From NCBI RefSeq assembly GCF_040047665.1, contig NZ_CP157355.1, positions 930,001 through 994,000 on the forward strand: DNA of 64,000 nt. Reading direction: 5' to 3'. Each line of letters opens with the position of its first letter. The first letter of the stretch is position 1. The stretch comes from Chitinibacter sp. FCG-7 (GTDB taxonomy: Bacteria > Pseudomonadota > Gammaproteobacteria > Burkholderiales > Chitinibacteraceae). A program made the translations under genes and the position numbers. Shown one piece after another: positions 9,522-17,217 of this stretch. Under the pieces are notes generated by a model. It saw nothing but the letters and a program-made list of their open reading frames with translations. It was not told where the DNA came from and made no database searches.

Positions 9522-10835
9522 TCAGTTGGGTAGAGGCAAGATAGGATGCGTTCCCTGCTTGGCGGCAATCGCCGCTTCGTAGAAAAACACGCCGTTGATA
9601 TCCTTGCCGAACATATACGGTTTTTTCAGCTGGGCAAAGTGGGCCAGCGTGGCGGCGTCAGCGGGGGCATTGATAAAGCCCTGTTTAAGCCCGGCCGCTT
9701 TCAGCACGCCTTCGGGCGAATTGGCGTCGATGCTCACTGGCTGCTCGCCCGTATCCCAATACCGGCTCACCTGCCCGCCCAGCGGAGATAATTTCACCCC
9801 GTACATTTGTGGCCCTAGCTGCGATTGCAAATGCCAGCCCATGGTGTGAATGTCTTGCTTGGTGTCCGGGTTAATCCCCGACACGGCAGGGATGCCATGC
9901 GATGAATTGGTCCAGATAATCACTTTTTTATCTTTGAGCGGCTGATTGAGCAGCCACTGCACATTGTCGGCCATCGCGGTATCGCGGTAATCGTAGTTTT
10001 TGTCGTCGCGGTGCTGTTGGCGGATCACATTGGCGGCAATGCCGCGTACCTGGCGGCACCACCAGCCAGCATTGTCGCGCATTGCGTTGCTGCTGGCCGC
10101 CTCCTGACACAGCTCGCTTTCCAGCTGCGTCGAGATTTTATTAAACTGCGCCAAATCAGCGCCCTGGCTATTGAGCGAAATCGCTTTTTTCGCCACTTCG
10201 ACATAGCCCGGCCAGGCCGCATCAGCCAGCGTGGCCGAACTGCGCTGCTGCAGATAGCTTTCCAGTGTGGGAATCAGCTCGTTAATCGACGTGGTGCCCG
10301 CCAGCGGAATATCAATGCCATACAACTGCAATGGATTATCAGTATTTCGCACACTATCGACATACTGCAGCACTTTGCGGCTGGCGTCGGTTTGCGAGTA
10401 CATATAAAACACCCGACCCGGTGCCAGATCGGTCAGGCTGGCGTCTTTTTCAATCGCGCTGCGCCACATGGCTTCGACGTCAAACATCGCACTTTCGATC
10501 AGCAAGGCGTCAAAGCCCTTATCCTGATGCAGATACTGCACCAGCCGGTTCATCAATTCAAACGCATTGGCGTCCGCGTAGCTGTCTTCATTGAGCACCA
10601 CCACGCGCGCGTCGCCAATCGCCTCGCCAAATGCCGCCAGATCCTGCCGGTCTGTCGCTTGCCCGGCGTCCAGCGCAGCCAGCGGTTTGGCATTGGCCTT
10701 GAGCCAATCCTGCGCCGCGCTCAAGGCCGCCTGCAAAGACGCCGCCGTGCTGCCTGCGGTTTGAGCCGTTTCTGTTTTCTCACCACAGCCTGCCAAGGCC
10801 AAGCCTAAGATCATTCCCAGGGCATATCGACGCAT
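9522..10835 (-). CDS. Erythromycin esterase-like lipoprotein with altered catalytic positions
   Basis: A 437-residue protein starting MRRYALGMILGLALAGCGEK, a lipoprotein signal with lipobox LAGC (Cys17). The rest resembles the erythromycin esterase (EreA/EreB, PF05139) fold: LIESAMFDVEAMW and the family RDTAMADN motif (residues 284-291). However, the usual GExTHG catalytic motif is LNEDSYA here (residues 81-87), with Tyr86 where the essential His is expected, and the HNxH motif is TNSSH (309-313), keeping only the second His. It is therefore probably not a macrolide esterase. The gene is monocistronic and convergent with dacA. Family membership is moderately sure; function unknown. Confidence 0.7.
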   Translation of the reverse strand: MRRYALGMILGLALAGCGEKTETAQTAGSTAASLQAALSAAQDWLKANAKPLAALDAGQATDRQDLAAFGEAIGDARVVVLNEDSYADANAFELMNRLVQYLHQDKGFDALLIESAMFDVEAMWRSAIEKDASLTDLAPGRVFYMYSQTDASRKVLQYVDSVRNTDNPLQLYGIDIPLAGTTSINELIPTLESYLQQRSSATLADAAWPGYVEVAKKAISLNSQGADLAQFNKISTQLESELCQEAASSNAMRDNAGWWCRQVRGIAANVIRQQHRDDKNYDYRDTAMADNVQWLLNQPLKDKKVIIWTNSSHGIPAVSGINPDTKQDIHTMGWHLQSQLGPQMYGVKLSPLGGQVSRYWDTGEQPVSIDANSPEGVLKAAGLKQGFINAPADAATLAHFAQLKKPYMFGKDINGVFFYEAAIAAKQGTHPILPLPN

Positions 10836-11004
10836 TGTAATTTCCCAAGTCAGCAGATTAAAAAATAGACAGCATAAAGCAAAACTTGCAGTTTCATGCC
10901 AATTACATGACAAAAAATAAAATTATAGCGCCTTGATGTTAAGCAATTCACTGCGCCAAATCAGCATCGGGCGCATCAGCAAGCCAGCCATCATATACCC
11001 TAGC

Positions 11005-11053
11005 CTGTATTGCCATGGAGGTATTATTCAATAATAGCTACAGGGCAATACCC
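11005..11053. repeat. 49-bp GGGTAT-N37-ATACCC element, copy 2 (intergenic)
   Basis: Left end is CTGTATTGCC (four of six terminal bases kept, inner TATTGCC kept), right end CTACAGGGCAATACCC. The span is 49 bp. It lies just after the stop of the cold-shock/DUF1294 gene. Confidence 0.65.
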
Positions 11054-11054
11054 A

Positions 11055-11648
11055 TCATAAACCTGCCAATAGGTTTTTCTGACTCAGCAAATAGCCCACG
11101 CCCACAATGCAGAGCAAAGCGCTAGCCAGAAAGCCCACGCGGAAAGTGGTTTTCTGGGTTTTATGCCGCAAGGTTTGCTGCGCCAGCCAGGCTCCCGGCC
11201 AGCCGCCGCACAGGCTCACCAGATGCAAATTGGCCTCAGGAACGCGCCAGCCACCTTGGCTGGCCTGACGTTTATCCAGCCAGTACATCGCAAACACCAA
11301 TACACTGCAGCCTGCACTTATCGCCAACAATAGCCAGCGCGCCGGTGAACTGAGCACCATCAGCAAAAACAGCGGCAACAAGCCGTACATCAAATAATCG
11401 ATCAGATCTTTGTTCGCGCCGCTCGCCACGGCAGGCTTACCCTCTTTTTTCGGCGCGATGCTCACCGCCTGCACGCGCCCCTTGGCATCGCTGCCCGCCT
11501 CAAACCACAGCACATCGCCTGCCTTCGGGCGGAAATAGCCCGCGCGTTTCAACGTGCTGATATGCACAAAAACCCGCTCATCCGTGCCAGACTGGATAAA
11601 TCCAAATCCCTTTGCGCCATTCCACTGCACCAGCTTGCCCTGCTTCAT
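11055..11648 (-). CDS. Cold-shock domain / DUF1294 membrane protein
   Basis: A 197-residue fusion. Residues 1-65 form a cold-shock (OB-fold) domain with the RNP1-like motif KGFGFIQ and the RNP2-like motif VFVHIS, which binds single-stranded nucleic acid. The C-terminal half is a DUF1294 membrane domain with about four hydrophobic segments and the family-typical CGGWPGAWLAQQTLRHKTQK. The start at 11648 (MKQGKLVQWNGAKG) follows AAGGGC; the longer frame to 11669 adds only MARQGQN. This CSD-DUF1294 architecture is common in proteobacteria; its role is not established. It is downstream of pyrX, behind a terminator, so is probably transcribed separately. Confidence 0.85.
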   Translation of the reverse strand: MKQGKLVQWNGAKGFGFIQSGTDERVFVHISTLKRAGYFRPKAGDVLWFEAGSDAKGRVQAVSIAPKKEGKPAVASGANKDLIDYLMYGLLPLFLLMVLSSPARWLLLAISAGCSVLVFAMYWLDKRQASQGGWRVPEANLHLVSLCGGWPGAWLAQQTLRHKTQKTTFRVGFLASALLCIVGVGYLLSQKNLLAGL

Positions 11649-11671
11649 ATTCTGCCCTTGCCTTGCCAAAT

Positions 11672-11699
11672 AAAAAGGGGCGACAAGCTGTCGCCCCTA
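11672..11699 (-). terminator. Rho-independent terminator of the pyr operon
   Basis: On the minus strand AGGGGCGACAGCTTGTCGCCCCT is followed by TTTTTA, a stable 10-bp GC-rich stem just after the pyrX stop. Confidence 0.9.
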
Positions 11700-11732
11700 G
11701 GTGATGACGGTTCAATACGATAGTTCAGCCAA

Positions 11733-13019
11733 TCAGGCCGAATACACAACCTTGCCTTTGACTATCGTTTTCGCCACTTTGCCAATCATTTCATGGCCAA
11801 TAAATGGCGTATTTTTGCCTTGCGATTTCAATTTCTCCGGAATCACATACCAGCTCGCTTGCGGGTTAAACAGCAGCAAATCAGCTCGGTTACCCACCGC
11901 CAAACCAGCATCAAAGCCCAGCGCTTTGGCGGGCGTTGAGCTGATTTTGGCCAAGGCTTGCGGCAAACTAATCTTGTTGGAACGCGCCCAAGCCAAGGTC
12001 AATGGCAGCAGCAATTCCAACCCCGTTGCGCCGCGCTCGGCCTGCGCAAACGGCAGCAATTTGCCATCGTCATCCACCGGCGCGTGATCCGAGCAAATCA
12101 TATCAATGGTGCCATCATTTAGCGCCGCCACAATCGCATCGCGATCGGCCACTGAGCGCAGCGGCGGATCGAAGCGGTATTGGCTGTCAAAGAAACCAAT
12201 ATCGAGATCAACCAGATGAATATGATTAATGCTGACATCACAAGTGAGTTTCAGCCCTTCACGTTTCGCGGCGCGAATCAGCTCCAAACCCGCCGCGCTC
12301 GACACGCGCGCCAGATGCACTTTGCAACCCGTTGCGCGCATTAGCTGCGTGATTTGCGCAATCGCGATGGTTTCGGCGACGACTGGAATTCCGGTCAGGC
12401 CAAGGCGCGAAGCGTAGGGGCCGTCGTGCGCCACGCCATCATTCACCAGCGACGCTTCTTCTGGGCGCAGGCGCAGCTCGAAACCAAAATTGGCCGCGTA
12501 TTGCATCGCGCGGTACAGCACTTGCAGGTCGGCAATCGGCACATCGCCTTGCGAGAACGCCACGCAGCCCGCTTCATGCAGCTGCGCCATTTCGGTAATC
12601 TCAACGCCTTTCAGGCCGCGCGTTAAAGCACCAACCGGATACACCCGCGCCAGATCGAGCGTTTTACTGCGCTGGCGCAGCATCGTGACCAAACCGACTT
12701 CATCGAGCACGGGGTCGGTATCGGGCGTACACACCACACTCGAAATCCCGCCCGCCACTGCGGCGGCCATTTCTGAAGCCAGCGTCGCTTTGTATTCCTG
12801 ACCCGGCTCGCGCAGCCGCGCAGCGAAATCGACCAAGCCCGGCGCAACGACCAAGCCCGTGGCATCAATCACTTCATCAGCAACAAAACCCGCTGGCGCG
12901 CTACCGACACCAACAATCTTGCCGTCCGCGATAAACAAATCACCGGTATTTTCAGTACCTGCCAATGGATCAACCAGTTGGCCATTTTTGATATGGATAT
13001 TCTTCATGTCCAGTTTCAT
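11733..13019 (-). CDS. pyrX: Dihydroorotase-like ATCase partner PyrX (pyrC', probably non-catalytic)
   Basis: A 428-residue amidohydrolase-superfamily protein resembling dihydroorotase. The metal-binding HxH of active dihydroorotases (in DxHxHLREPG) is DFAARLREPG here (residues 64-73), with both histidines replaced. This is the pattern of the inactive PyrC' (PyrX) that assembles with PyrB into the dodecameric aspartate transcarbamylase of pseudomonads and some other proteobacteria. The ATG overlaps the pyrB stop (TGATGA), indicating coupled synthesis of the two subunits; an in-frame GTG one codon upstream is also possible. A catalytic dihydroorotase should be encoded elsewhere. Confidence 0.88.
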   Translation of the reverse strand: MKLDMKNIHIKNGQLVDPLAGTENTGDLFIADGKIVGVGSAPAGFVADEVIDATGLVVAPGLVDFAARLREPGQEYKATLASEMAAAVAGGISSVVCTPDTDPVLDEVGLVTMLRQRSKTLDLARVYPVGALTRGLKGVEITEMAQLHEAGCVAFSQGDVPIADLQVLYRAMQYAANFGFELRLRPEEASLVNDGVAHDGPYASRLGLTGIPVVAETIAIAQITQLMRATGCKVHLARVSSAAGLELIRAAKREGLKLTCDVSINHIHLVDLDIGFFDSQYRFDPPLRSVADRDAIVAALNDGTIDMICSDHAPVDDDGKLLPFAQAERGATGLELLLPLTLAWARSNKISLPQALAKISSTPAKALGFDAGLAVGNRADLLLFNPQASWYVIPEKLKSQGKNTPFIGHEMIGKVAKTIVKGKVVYSA

Positions 13020-13981
13020 CACAGTAGCCCTTTCTGATTCGCAGTTACGATGCTCAATACCGCCATCCGTACAGCGATACCAAAAGTCACCTGCGGCAAA
13101 ATCACCGCCTGATCGCCATCGGCCACCGCCGAATCAATCTCAACACCACGGTTCATCGGGCCTGGGTGCATCACAATCGCATCGGGCTTGGCCAGCGCGA
13201 GTTTCTCCGGCGTCAGGCCGTAATATTTGAAGAATTCCTGCGTGCTTGGCAGGTAAGCCCCAGCCATGCGTTCATTTTGCAGGCGCAGCATCGCAACGAC
13301 ATCAACGTCTTTTAGCCCTTCAGCCATATCGTGATACACGTGCACGCCGAGGTTTTCGACGCCGGTTGGCAGCAAGGTTTTCGGTGCGATCACGCGAATA
13401 TCAGGGCAACCCAAGGTGGAGAGCGCATGGATTTGCGAGCGCGCCACGCGGCTGTGCAACACATCGCCAACAATCGCGATGCGCAGATTAGTGAAGTCGC
13501 CTTTGTAATGGCGGATCGTAAACATATCGAGCATCGCTTGCGTCGGATGCGCGTGACGGCCGTCACCGGCGTTTACTACCGCAATGCCCGGCTTCACGTG
13601 CTTGGCGATCAAATGCGCTGCGCCTGATTCCGAATGGCGTACGACAAACAGGTTCGCGCCCATCGCTTCCAGATTGTGGACGGTATCGAGCAGCGTTTCG
13701 CCTTTGGCTGTGCTCGATGCTTGAATATTCAGGCTTGATACATCGGCCGACAGACGCTTGGCGGCGATTTCAAACGTCGTGCGCGTGCGCGTCGAGTTTT
13801 CAAAAAACAGATTGAACACCGAAGTTCCAGCCAGATCGGCGAACTTTTGATTAACTAATTCGCCGCCGGAAACAAACTCAGCGGCTTTATCCAGAATCTG
13901 GTGCAAGACGCGGCGCGGCAGACCTTCGGTCGTCAACAGGTGAATCAGCTCACCTTGGGCATTTAACTGCGGGTTATACAT
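13019..13981 (-). CDS. pyrB: Aspartate carbamoyltransferase catalytic subunit
   Basis: Catalyses the committed step of pyrimidine synthesis: carbamoyl phosphate plus aspartate to N-carbamoylaspartate. The 320-residue protein has the carbamoyl-phosphate loop [13 protein letters not shown] (STRTR at 63-67), the HPTQAMLDM motif and [13 protein letters not shown]. The ATG at 13981 follows GTGAGGA with 4-nt spacing; the frame extends further but without support. It overlaps pyrX by TGATGA and follows ruvX, the common betaproteobacterial yqgE-ruvX-(pyrR)-pyrB order; no pyrR is present here. A 49-bp repeat element lies in the 88-bp gap between ruvX and pyrB, where a promoter or leader would be expected. 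Confidence 0.96.
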   Translation of the reverse strand: MYNPQLNAQGELIHLLTTEGLPRRVLHQILDKAAEFVSGGELVNQKFADLAGTSVFNLFFENSTRTRTTFEIAAKRLSADVSSLNIQASSTAKGETLLDTVHNLEAMGANLFVVRHSESGAAHLIAKHVKPGIAVVNAGDGRHAHPTQAMLDMFTIRHYKGDFTNLRIAIVGDVLHSRVARSQIHALSTLGCPDIRVIAPKTLLPTGVENLGVHVYHDMAEGLKDVDVVAMLRLQNERMAGAYLPSTQEFFKYYGLTPEKLALAKPDAIVMHPGPMNRGVEIDSAVADGDQAVILPQVTFGIAVRMAVLSIVTANQKGLL

Positions 13982-14019
13982 GGCATCCTCACTCGGCACT
14001 ACTGCACTTCAATTCAAGA

Positions 14020-14068
14020 GGGTATTGCCCTGTAGATAAATACCCAGTTGGGCTACAGAGCAATACCC
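14020..14068. repeat. 49-bp GGGTAT-N37-ATACCC element, copy 3 (best palindrome)
   Basis: Arms GGGTATTGCCCTGTAG and CTACAGAGCAATACCC are 16 bp each with a single mismatch and a 17-nt centre. It fills most of the ruvX-pyrB gap, so it would be transcribed as a hairpin upstream of pyrB. Confidence 0.85.
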
Positions 14069-14069
14069 A

Positions 14070-14504
14070 TTATTCATTTACATCATTAACAATACCACTA
14101 CCATCGAAGTAGGCTTGCAGGATCTGCATTGCCGCCACCTGATCGAGCGCCGGTTTCTGCTTGCGACCGCGCACGCCGATTTCATTCAAAGCTTGCGTTG
14201 CACCGGCACTACTCAAACGCTCATCAACCAGATGCACGGGCAAACTAAACCGCCCTGTCAGGCGGTTGGCAAATTTGCGCGCCAGGCGGCTCATTTCATG
14301 CTCGGCACCATCCAGATACGACGGCAGGCCAACCACCAAGCTTGAGGGTTGCCATTCCTTGATCAAGGCTTCAATACGGGCAAATTTTTTATCGTTTTCT
14401 TCAAAAGCAATCGTTTCCAGCGGATGCGCAATGCCTAACTCAGTCGAGCCCATCGCCACACCGATCCGCACTTCACCAAAATCAAAACCGAGAATTGTGC
14501 TCAC
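14070..14504 (-). CDS. ruvX: Putative pre-16S rRNA nuclease / Holliday junction resolvase-like RuvX (YqgF)
   Basis: A 144-residue RNase H-fold protein. It shows the YqgF landmarks GFDFGEVRIGVA near the N-terminus with the first catalytic Asp, the LVVGLPSYLDG segment, and VDERLSSAGATQAL followed by KPALDQVAAMQILQAYF with the last acidic residue. In E. coli YqgF matures the 5' end of 16S rRNA; a resolvase activity has also been proposed. It lies between yqgE and pyrB on the same strand as is usual, but separated from yqgE by a 160-bp region with an unusual long inverted repeat. Confidence 0.93.
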   Translation of the reverse strand: MSTILGFDFGEVRIGVAMGSTELGIAHPLETIAFEENDKKFARIEALIKEWQPSSLVVGLPSYLDGAEHEMSRLARKFANRLTGRFSLPVHLVDERLSSAGATQALNEIGVRGRKQKPALDQVAAMQILQAYFDGSGIVNDVNE

Positions 14505-14524
14505 ATGCCCACCTGATCAGTACG

Positions 14525-14665
14525 AAATTGGGAGCGATTTGCGTCGCGAGCCAGTGCTAGACGCGAAGTAGCAGCGCAGAGCCCGGAATGGGCTAATGCC
14601 CATGAGGAGGTCGAGCAGCGCACGACAAAGTCTAGCACTGGCGTAGTAGCAAAGCGCCCCAATTT
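14525..14665. repeat. Long imperfect inverted repeat, possible structured RNA or MITE
   Basis: The 141-bp segment between ruvX and yqgE folds on itself. Outer arms are AAATTGGGAGCGATTTGC (14525-14542) against GCAAAGCGCCCCAATTT (14649-14665), inner arms GCCAGTGCTAGAC (14550-14562) against GTCTAGCACTGGC (14630-14642, perfect 13 bp). The centre holds further small hairpins such as AGCCC-GGAA-TGGGCT. It ends exactly at the yqgE stop codon. Confidence 0.65.
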
Positions 14666-15237
14666 CATGCGTGGCCTGCGTCTTTGGATAGCATCGCTAC
14701 ATCAATGCCCAGCAGCGCCAGCGCCGCTTCATAACGCTCGTCCGACGGCACCTCAAACAGGATTTTCATATCATCCATCGGCACTGTGAGCCAGGAATTC
14801 TCGGCGATTTCTTTTTCCAACTGCCCCGCTTCCCAACCGGCAAAACCCAGCGCCACAAACATCTGCGCGGGGCCGCCGCCTTCGCCCACCGCGCTTAAAA
14901 TATCGCGCGATGTCGTTAGCCCCAGCGAATCGCTGACCGCCAGCGAAGCCTGCCAACTGCCCAGCGGCGAGTGCAGAATAAAGCCGCGATCGGTCTGCAC
15001 CGGGCCGCCAAAATGCACTGGCAAATCCGCCACATCGGGTCGATGCAGCTCGACTTCGATTTGCTCGAACAAGGTTTGCACATTCATGCCCAGCGGGCGA
15101 TTCAAAATCACCCCCATCGCCCCGGCAGCGGTATGCTCGCAAATCAAAATCAGCGAACGCGCAAAAATCGGGTCAGCCAAACTGGGCATCGCCACCAGAA
15201 AGTGACGCGAGAGATTCATTTCAGCGGTATTTTCCAT
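14665..15237 (-). CDS. yqgE: UPF0301/AlgH family protein YqgE
   Basis: A 190-residue cytoplasmic protein of the YqgE/AlgH family (UPF0301). Landmarks are LSRHFLVAMPSLADPIFARS at the N-terminus, then LICEHTAAGAMGVILNRPLG, and FVALGFAGWEAGQLEKEIAENS with WLTV near the C-terminus. Its molecular function is not established; in Pseudomonas the homologue AlgH affects alginate regulation. The start at 15237 (MENTAEMNLSRH) is the likely one, with a second candidate six codons later. It is first in the minus-strand yqgE-ruvX-pyrB-pyrX cluster. Confidence 0.92.
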   Translation of the reverse strand: MENTAEMNLSRHFLVAMPSLADPIFARSLILICEHTAAGAMGVILNRPLGMNVQTLFEQIEVELHRPDVADLPVHFGGPVQTDRGFILHSPLGSWQASLAVSDSLGLTTSRDILSAVGEGGGPAQMFVALGFAGWEAGQLEKEIAENSWLTVPMDDMKILFEVPSDERYEAALALLGIDVAMLSKDAGHA

Positions 15238-15674
15238 AGCCGCAATTATCGCATAGCTTTTGCGCGGTTGCTGAGGCGAAACCAAATTGCCCTCACAACG
15301 GCAATTTGGCCGCAGCGCTCACAAACAGATGCAATATACATCAACGTATATGCCTACAGACCTTACTCAGAAACAATTTCAGCCCTATACCCGTAGCCTA
15401 AATAAGCTGAGTGCGTCGTAAAGCGCCAAAATCAAACTGCAAAATATACTGCTTCACAAGACGATGAACGATGAGTGCGGCCACCAGTGAGCATTAAATC
15501 GCCGAACGACACAGCAAATGCAATCACATACCATTTTGATAGCATGCCCGTATGCATTGGAAATGCTTTGGCATCGCCCCTTCGCATCCGGTCATTTTTC
15601 GGGCATTGAACGCACAGCGGCTACGCTAGCGTACAATACGCTACCATTCGGTATTGATTGAACAAGAGAACTCC
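15238..15674. other. Divergent yqgE/phr intergenic region
   Basis: About 440 bp without a credible gene. It contains one 49-bp repeat copy (15344-15392). Promoters for yqgE and phr must lie here, but I see no convincing -35/-10 pair. Confidence 0.5.
15344..15392. repeat. 49-bp GGGTAT-N37-ATACCC element, degenerate copy 4
   Basis: Left end ACGTATATGCCTACAG, right end CCTATACCC at the 49-bp span. The inner TATGCCTACAG matches the left arm of the copy at 40566-40614. Confidence 0.5.
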
Positions 15675-17120
15675 ATGACCGCGACAAAGACCACTGCCAT
15701 CGTCTGGCTACGCCGTGATTTGCGTATTTCTGATAACGCCGCGCTGTATACCGCGCTGAAAAATGCCGATCAGGTGGTGCTGGCGTTTGTGTTTGATACG
15801 ACGATTCTGGCGGGGCTGCCCAAGCAGGATCGTCGGGTTGAGTTTATCTGGGAAGCACTGAAAGACATTAAAACCGCGCTACGCCAGTACAACACCGACA
15901 TCGTGATTCGTCATGGCGATCCACTGACTGAAATCCCAGCCTTGGCCGAGCAATATGCGGCCAGCGCAGTGTATTGCAATCGCGACTACGAGCCAGCCGC
16001 CATCAAACGAGATGGGTATGTGGCTGCAGCCCTTAAAGAGCAAGGCCGCTATTTCAATACCTATAAAGATCAAGTGATCTTCGAGCAGGATGAAGTGCTG
16101 ACGCAATCGGGCACGATGTACAGCGTATTCTCGCCGTACAAACGCGCGTGGCTGACTAAGCTCGATGGCAAGGCGATGAAATCTTGGCCGGTGAATAAAT
16201 TTATTCACAAACTGATGCCGATGAAGGCGCAGTATTTCCCGTCGCTCAAAGAGCTGGGTTTTGCCAAAACCAATTTGGCCGAATTGAAAATCCCGCTGGG
16301 GATGGCGGGAGCGGAAAAGCTGTTTGAAGACTTTAAAAACCGCATCGACGATTACAAAGAAGCGCGCGATTTTCCTGCTGTAAAAGGCGTTTCATATCTA
16401 TCGGTGCATTTGCGCTTTGGTACGGTGTCGATCCGCGAGCTGGTGAATTACGCCTATCACCATGGCGGTGCCGGTGCGGAAACTTGGCTGTCCGAGCTGA
16501 TCTGGCGCGAGTTTTATCAGCAAATTTTGTGGCACCGCCCGGATGTGGTCGAGCATGCGTTCAAGCCAGAATACGATGCGCTGCCGTTCCCGAATCACCC
16601 CGAGTTATTCGCGGCGTGGTGTCGCGGCGAAACAGGCTACCCATTGGTCGACGCGGCAATGCGCCAGCTCAATCAAACCGGCTATATGCACAATCGCCTA
16701 CGCATGGTGGTGGCGAGCTTCCTGGTGAAAGATTTGCTGATCGATTGGCGCTGGGGCGAGCAATATTTTGCCGAGAATCTGCTGGATTTTGATCTGGCGG
16801 CCAATAATGGCGGCTGGCAATGGGCGGCTTCAACCGGTTGTGATGCGCAACCCTACTTCCGCATTTTCAACCCAGTATCGCAATCAGAAAAATTTGACCC
16901 GCAAGGCAAATTTATTCGCCGCTATTGTCCTGAGCTGGCCGATTTGCCCAACGAGGCCATCCATGCACCATGGGAAGCCAAGGCCAGTACGCGCCGTTCG
17001 GCCAATTTCCTGCAAGACACTGATTATTTCCCGCCGATTGTCGATCACGCCGAACAGCGCGAAGCCGCATTGGCGCTATTCAAGCAAGCCAAAAGTGACG
17101 CCGCGATCAAGGAGAAATAA
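15675..17120 (+). CDS. phrB: Deoxyribodipyrimidine photolyase (CPD photolyase)
   Basis: Light-dependent flavoprotein that splits cyclobutane pyrimidine dimers. The 481-residue protein begins with the antenna-domain signature IVWLRRDLRISDNAAL and ends with the FAD-binding region: WLSELIWREFYQQIL, NNGGWQWAASTGCDAQPYFR and RIFNPVSQSEKFDPQGKF. The tryptophans of the electron-transfer chain region appear to be kept. The ATG at 15675 is preceded by AAGAGA six nt upstream; the frame opens seven codons earlier at a TTG. It is class I by sequence. It stands 97 bp upstream of a GlmS-like gene on the same strand, with no obvious functional link. Confidence 0.95.
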   Translation: MTATKTTAIVWLRRDLRISDNAALYTALKNADQVVLAFVFDTTILAGLPKQDRRVEFIWEALKDIKTALRQYNTDIVIRHGDPLTEIPALAEQYAASAVYCNRDYEPAAIKRDGYVAAALKEQGRYFNTYKDQVIFEQDEVLTQSGTMYSVFSPYKRAWLTKLDGKAMKSWPVNKFIHKLMPMKAQYFPSLKELGFAKTNLAELKIPLGMAGAEKLFEDFKNRIDDYKEARDFPAVKGVSYLSVHLRFGTVSIRELVNYAYHHGGAGAETWLSELIWREFYQQILWHRPDVVEHAFKPEYDALPFPNHPELFAAWCRGETGYPLVDAAMRQLNQTGYMHNRLRMVVASFLVKDLLIDWRWGEQYFAENLLDFDLAANNGGWQWAASTGCDAQPYFRIFNPVSQSEKFDPQGKFIRRYCPELADLPNEAIHAPWEAKASTRRSANFLQDTDYFPPIVDHAEQREAALALFKQAKSDAAIKEK

Positions 17121-17217
17121 CAACAGCAGCATGGATTGAAGTGCGGCAGCATGGGCATTTTGGCCTAATATGTCCAGATAGGCATCCACGGTGGGTGCTC
17201 AATCTGGACTTGAATTC

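Noticed and set aside
16014..16062. GGGTAT...ATACCT at 49 bp in phrB
   Set aside because: One mismatch and no extended arm similarity; a single such case among the many tested is not convincing.
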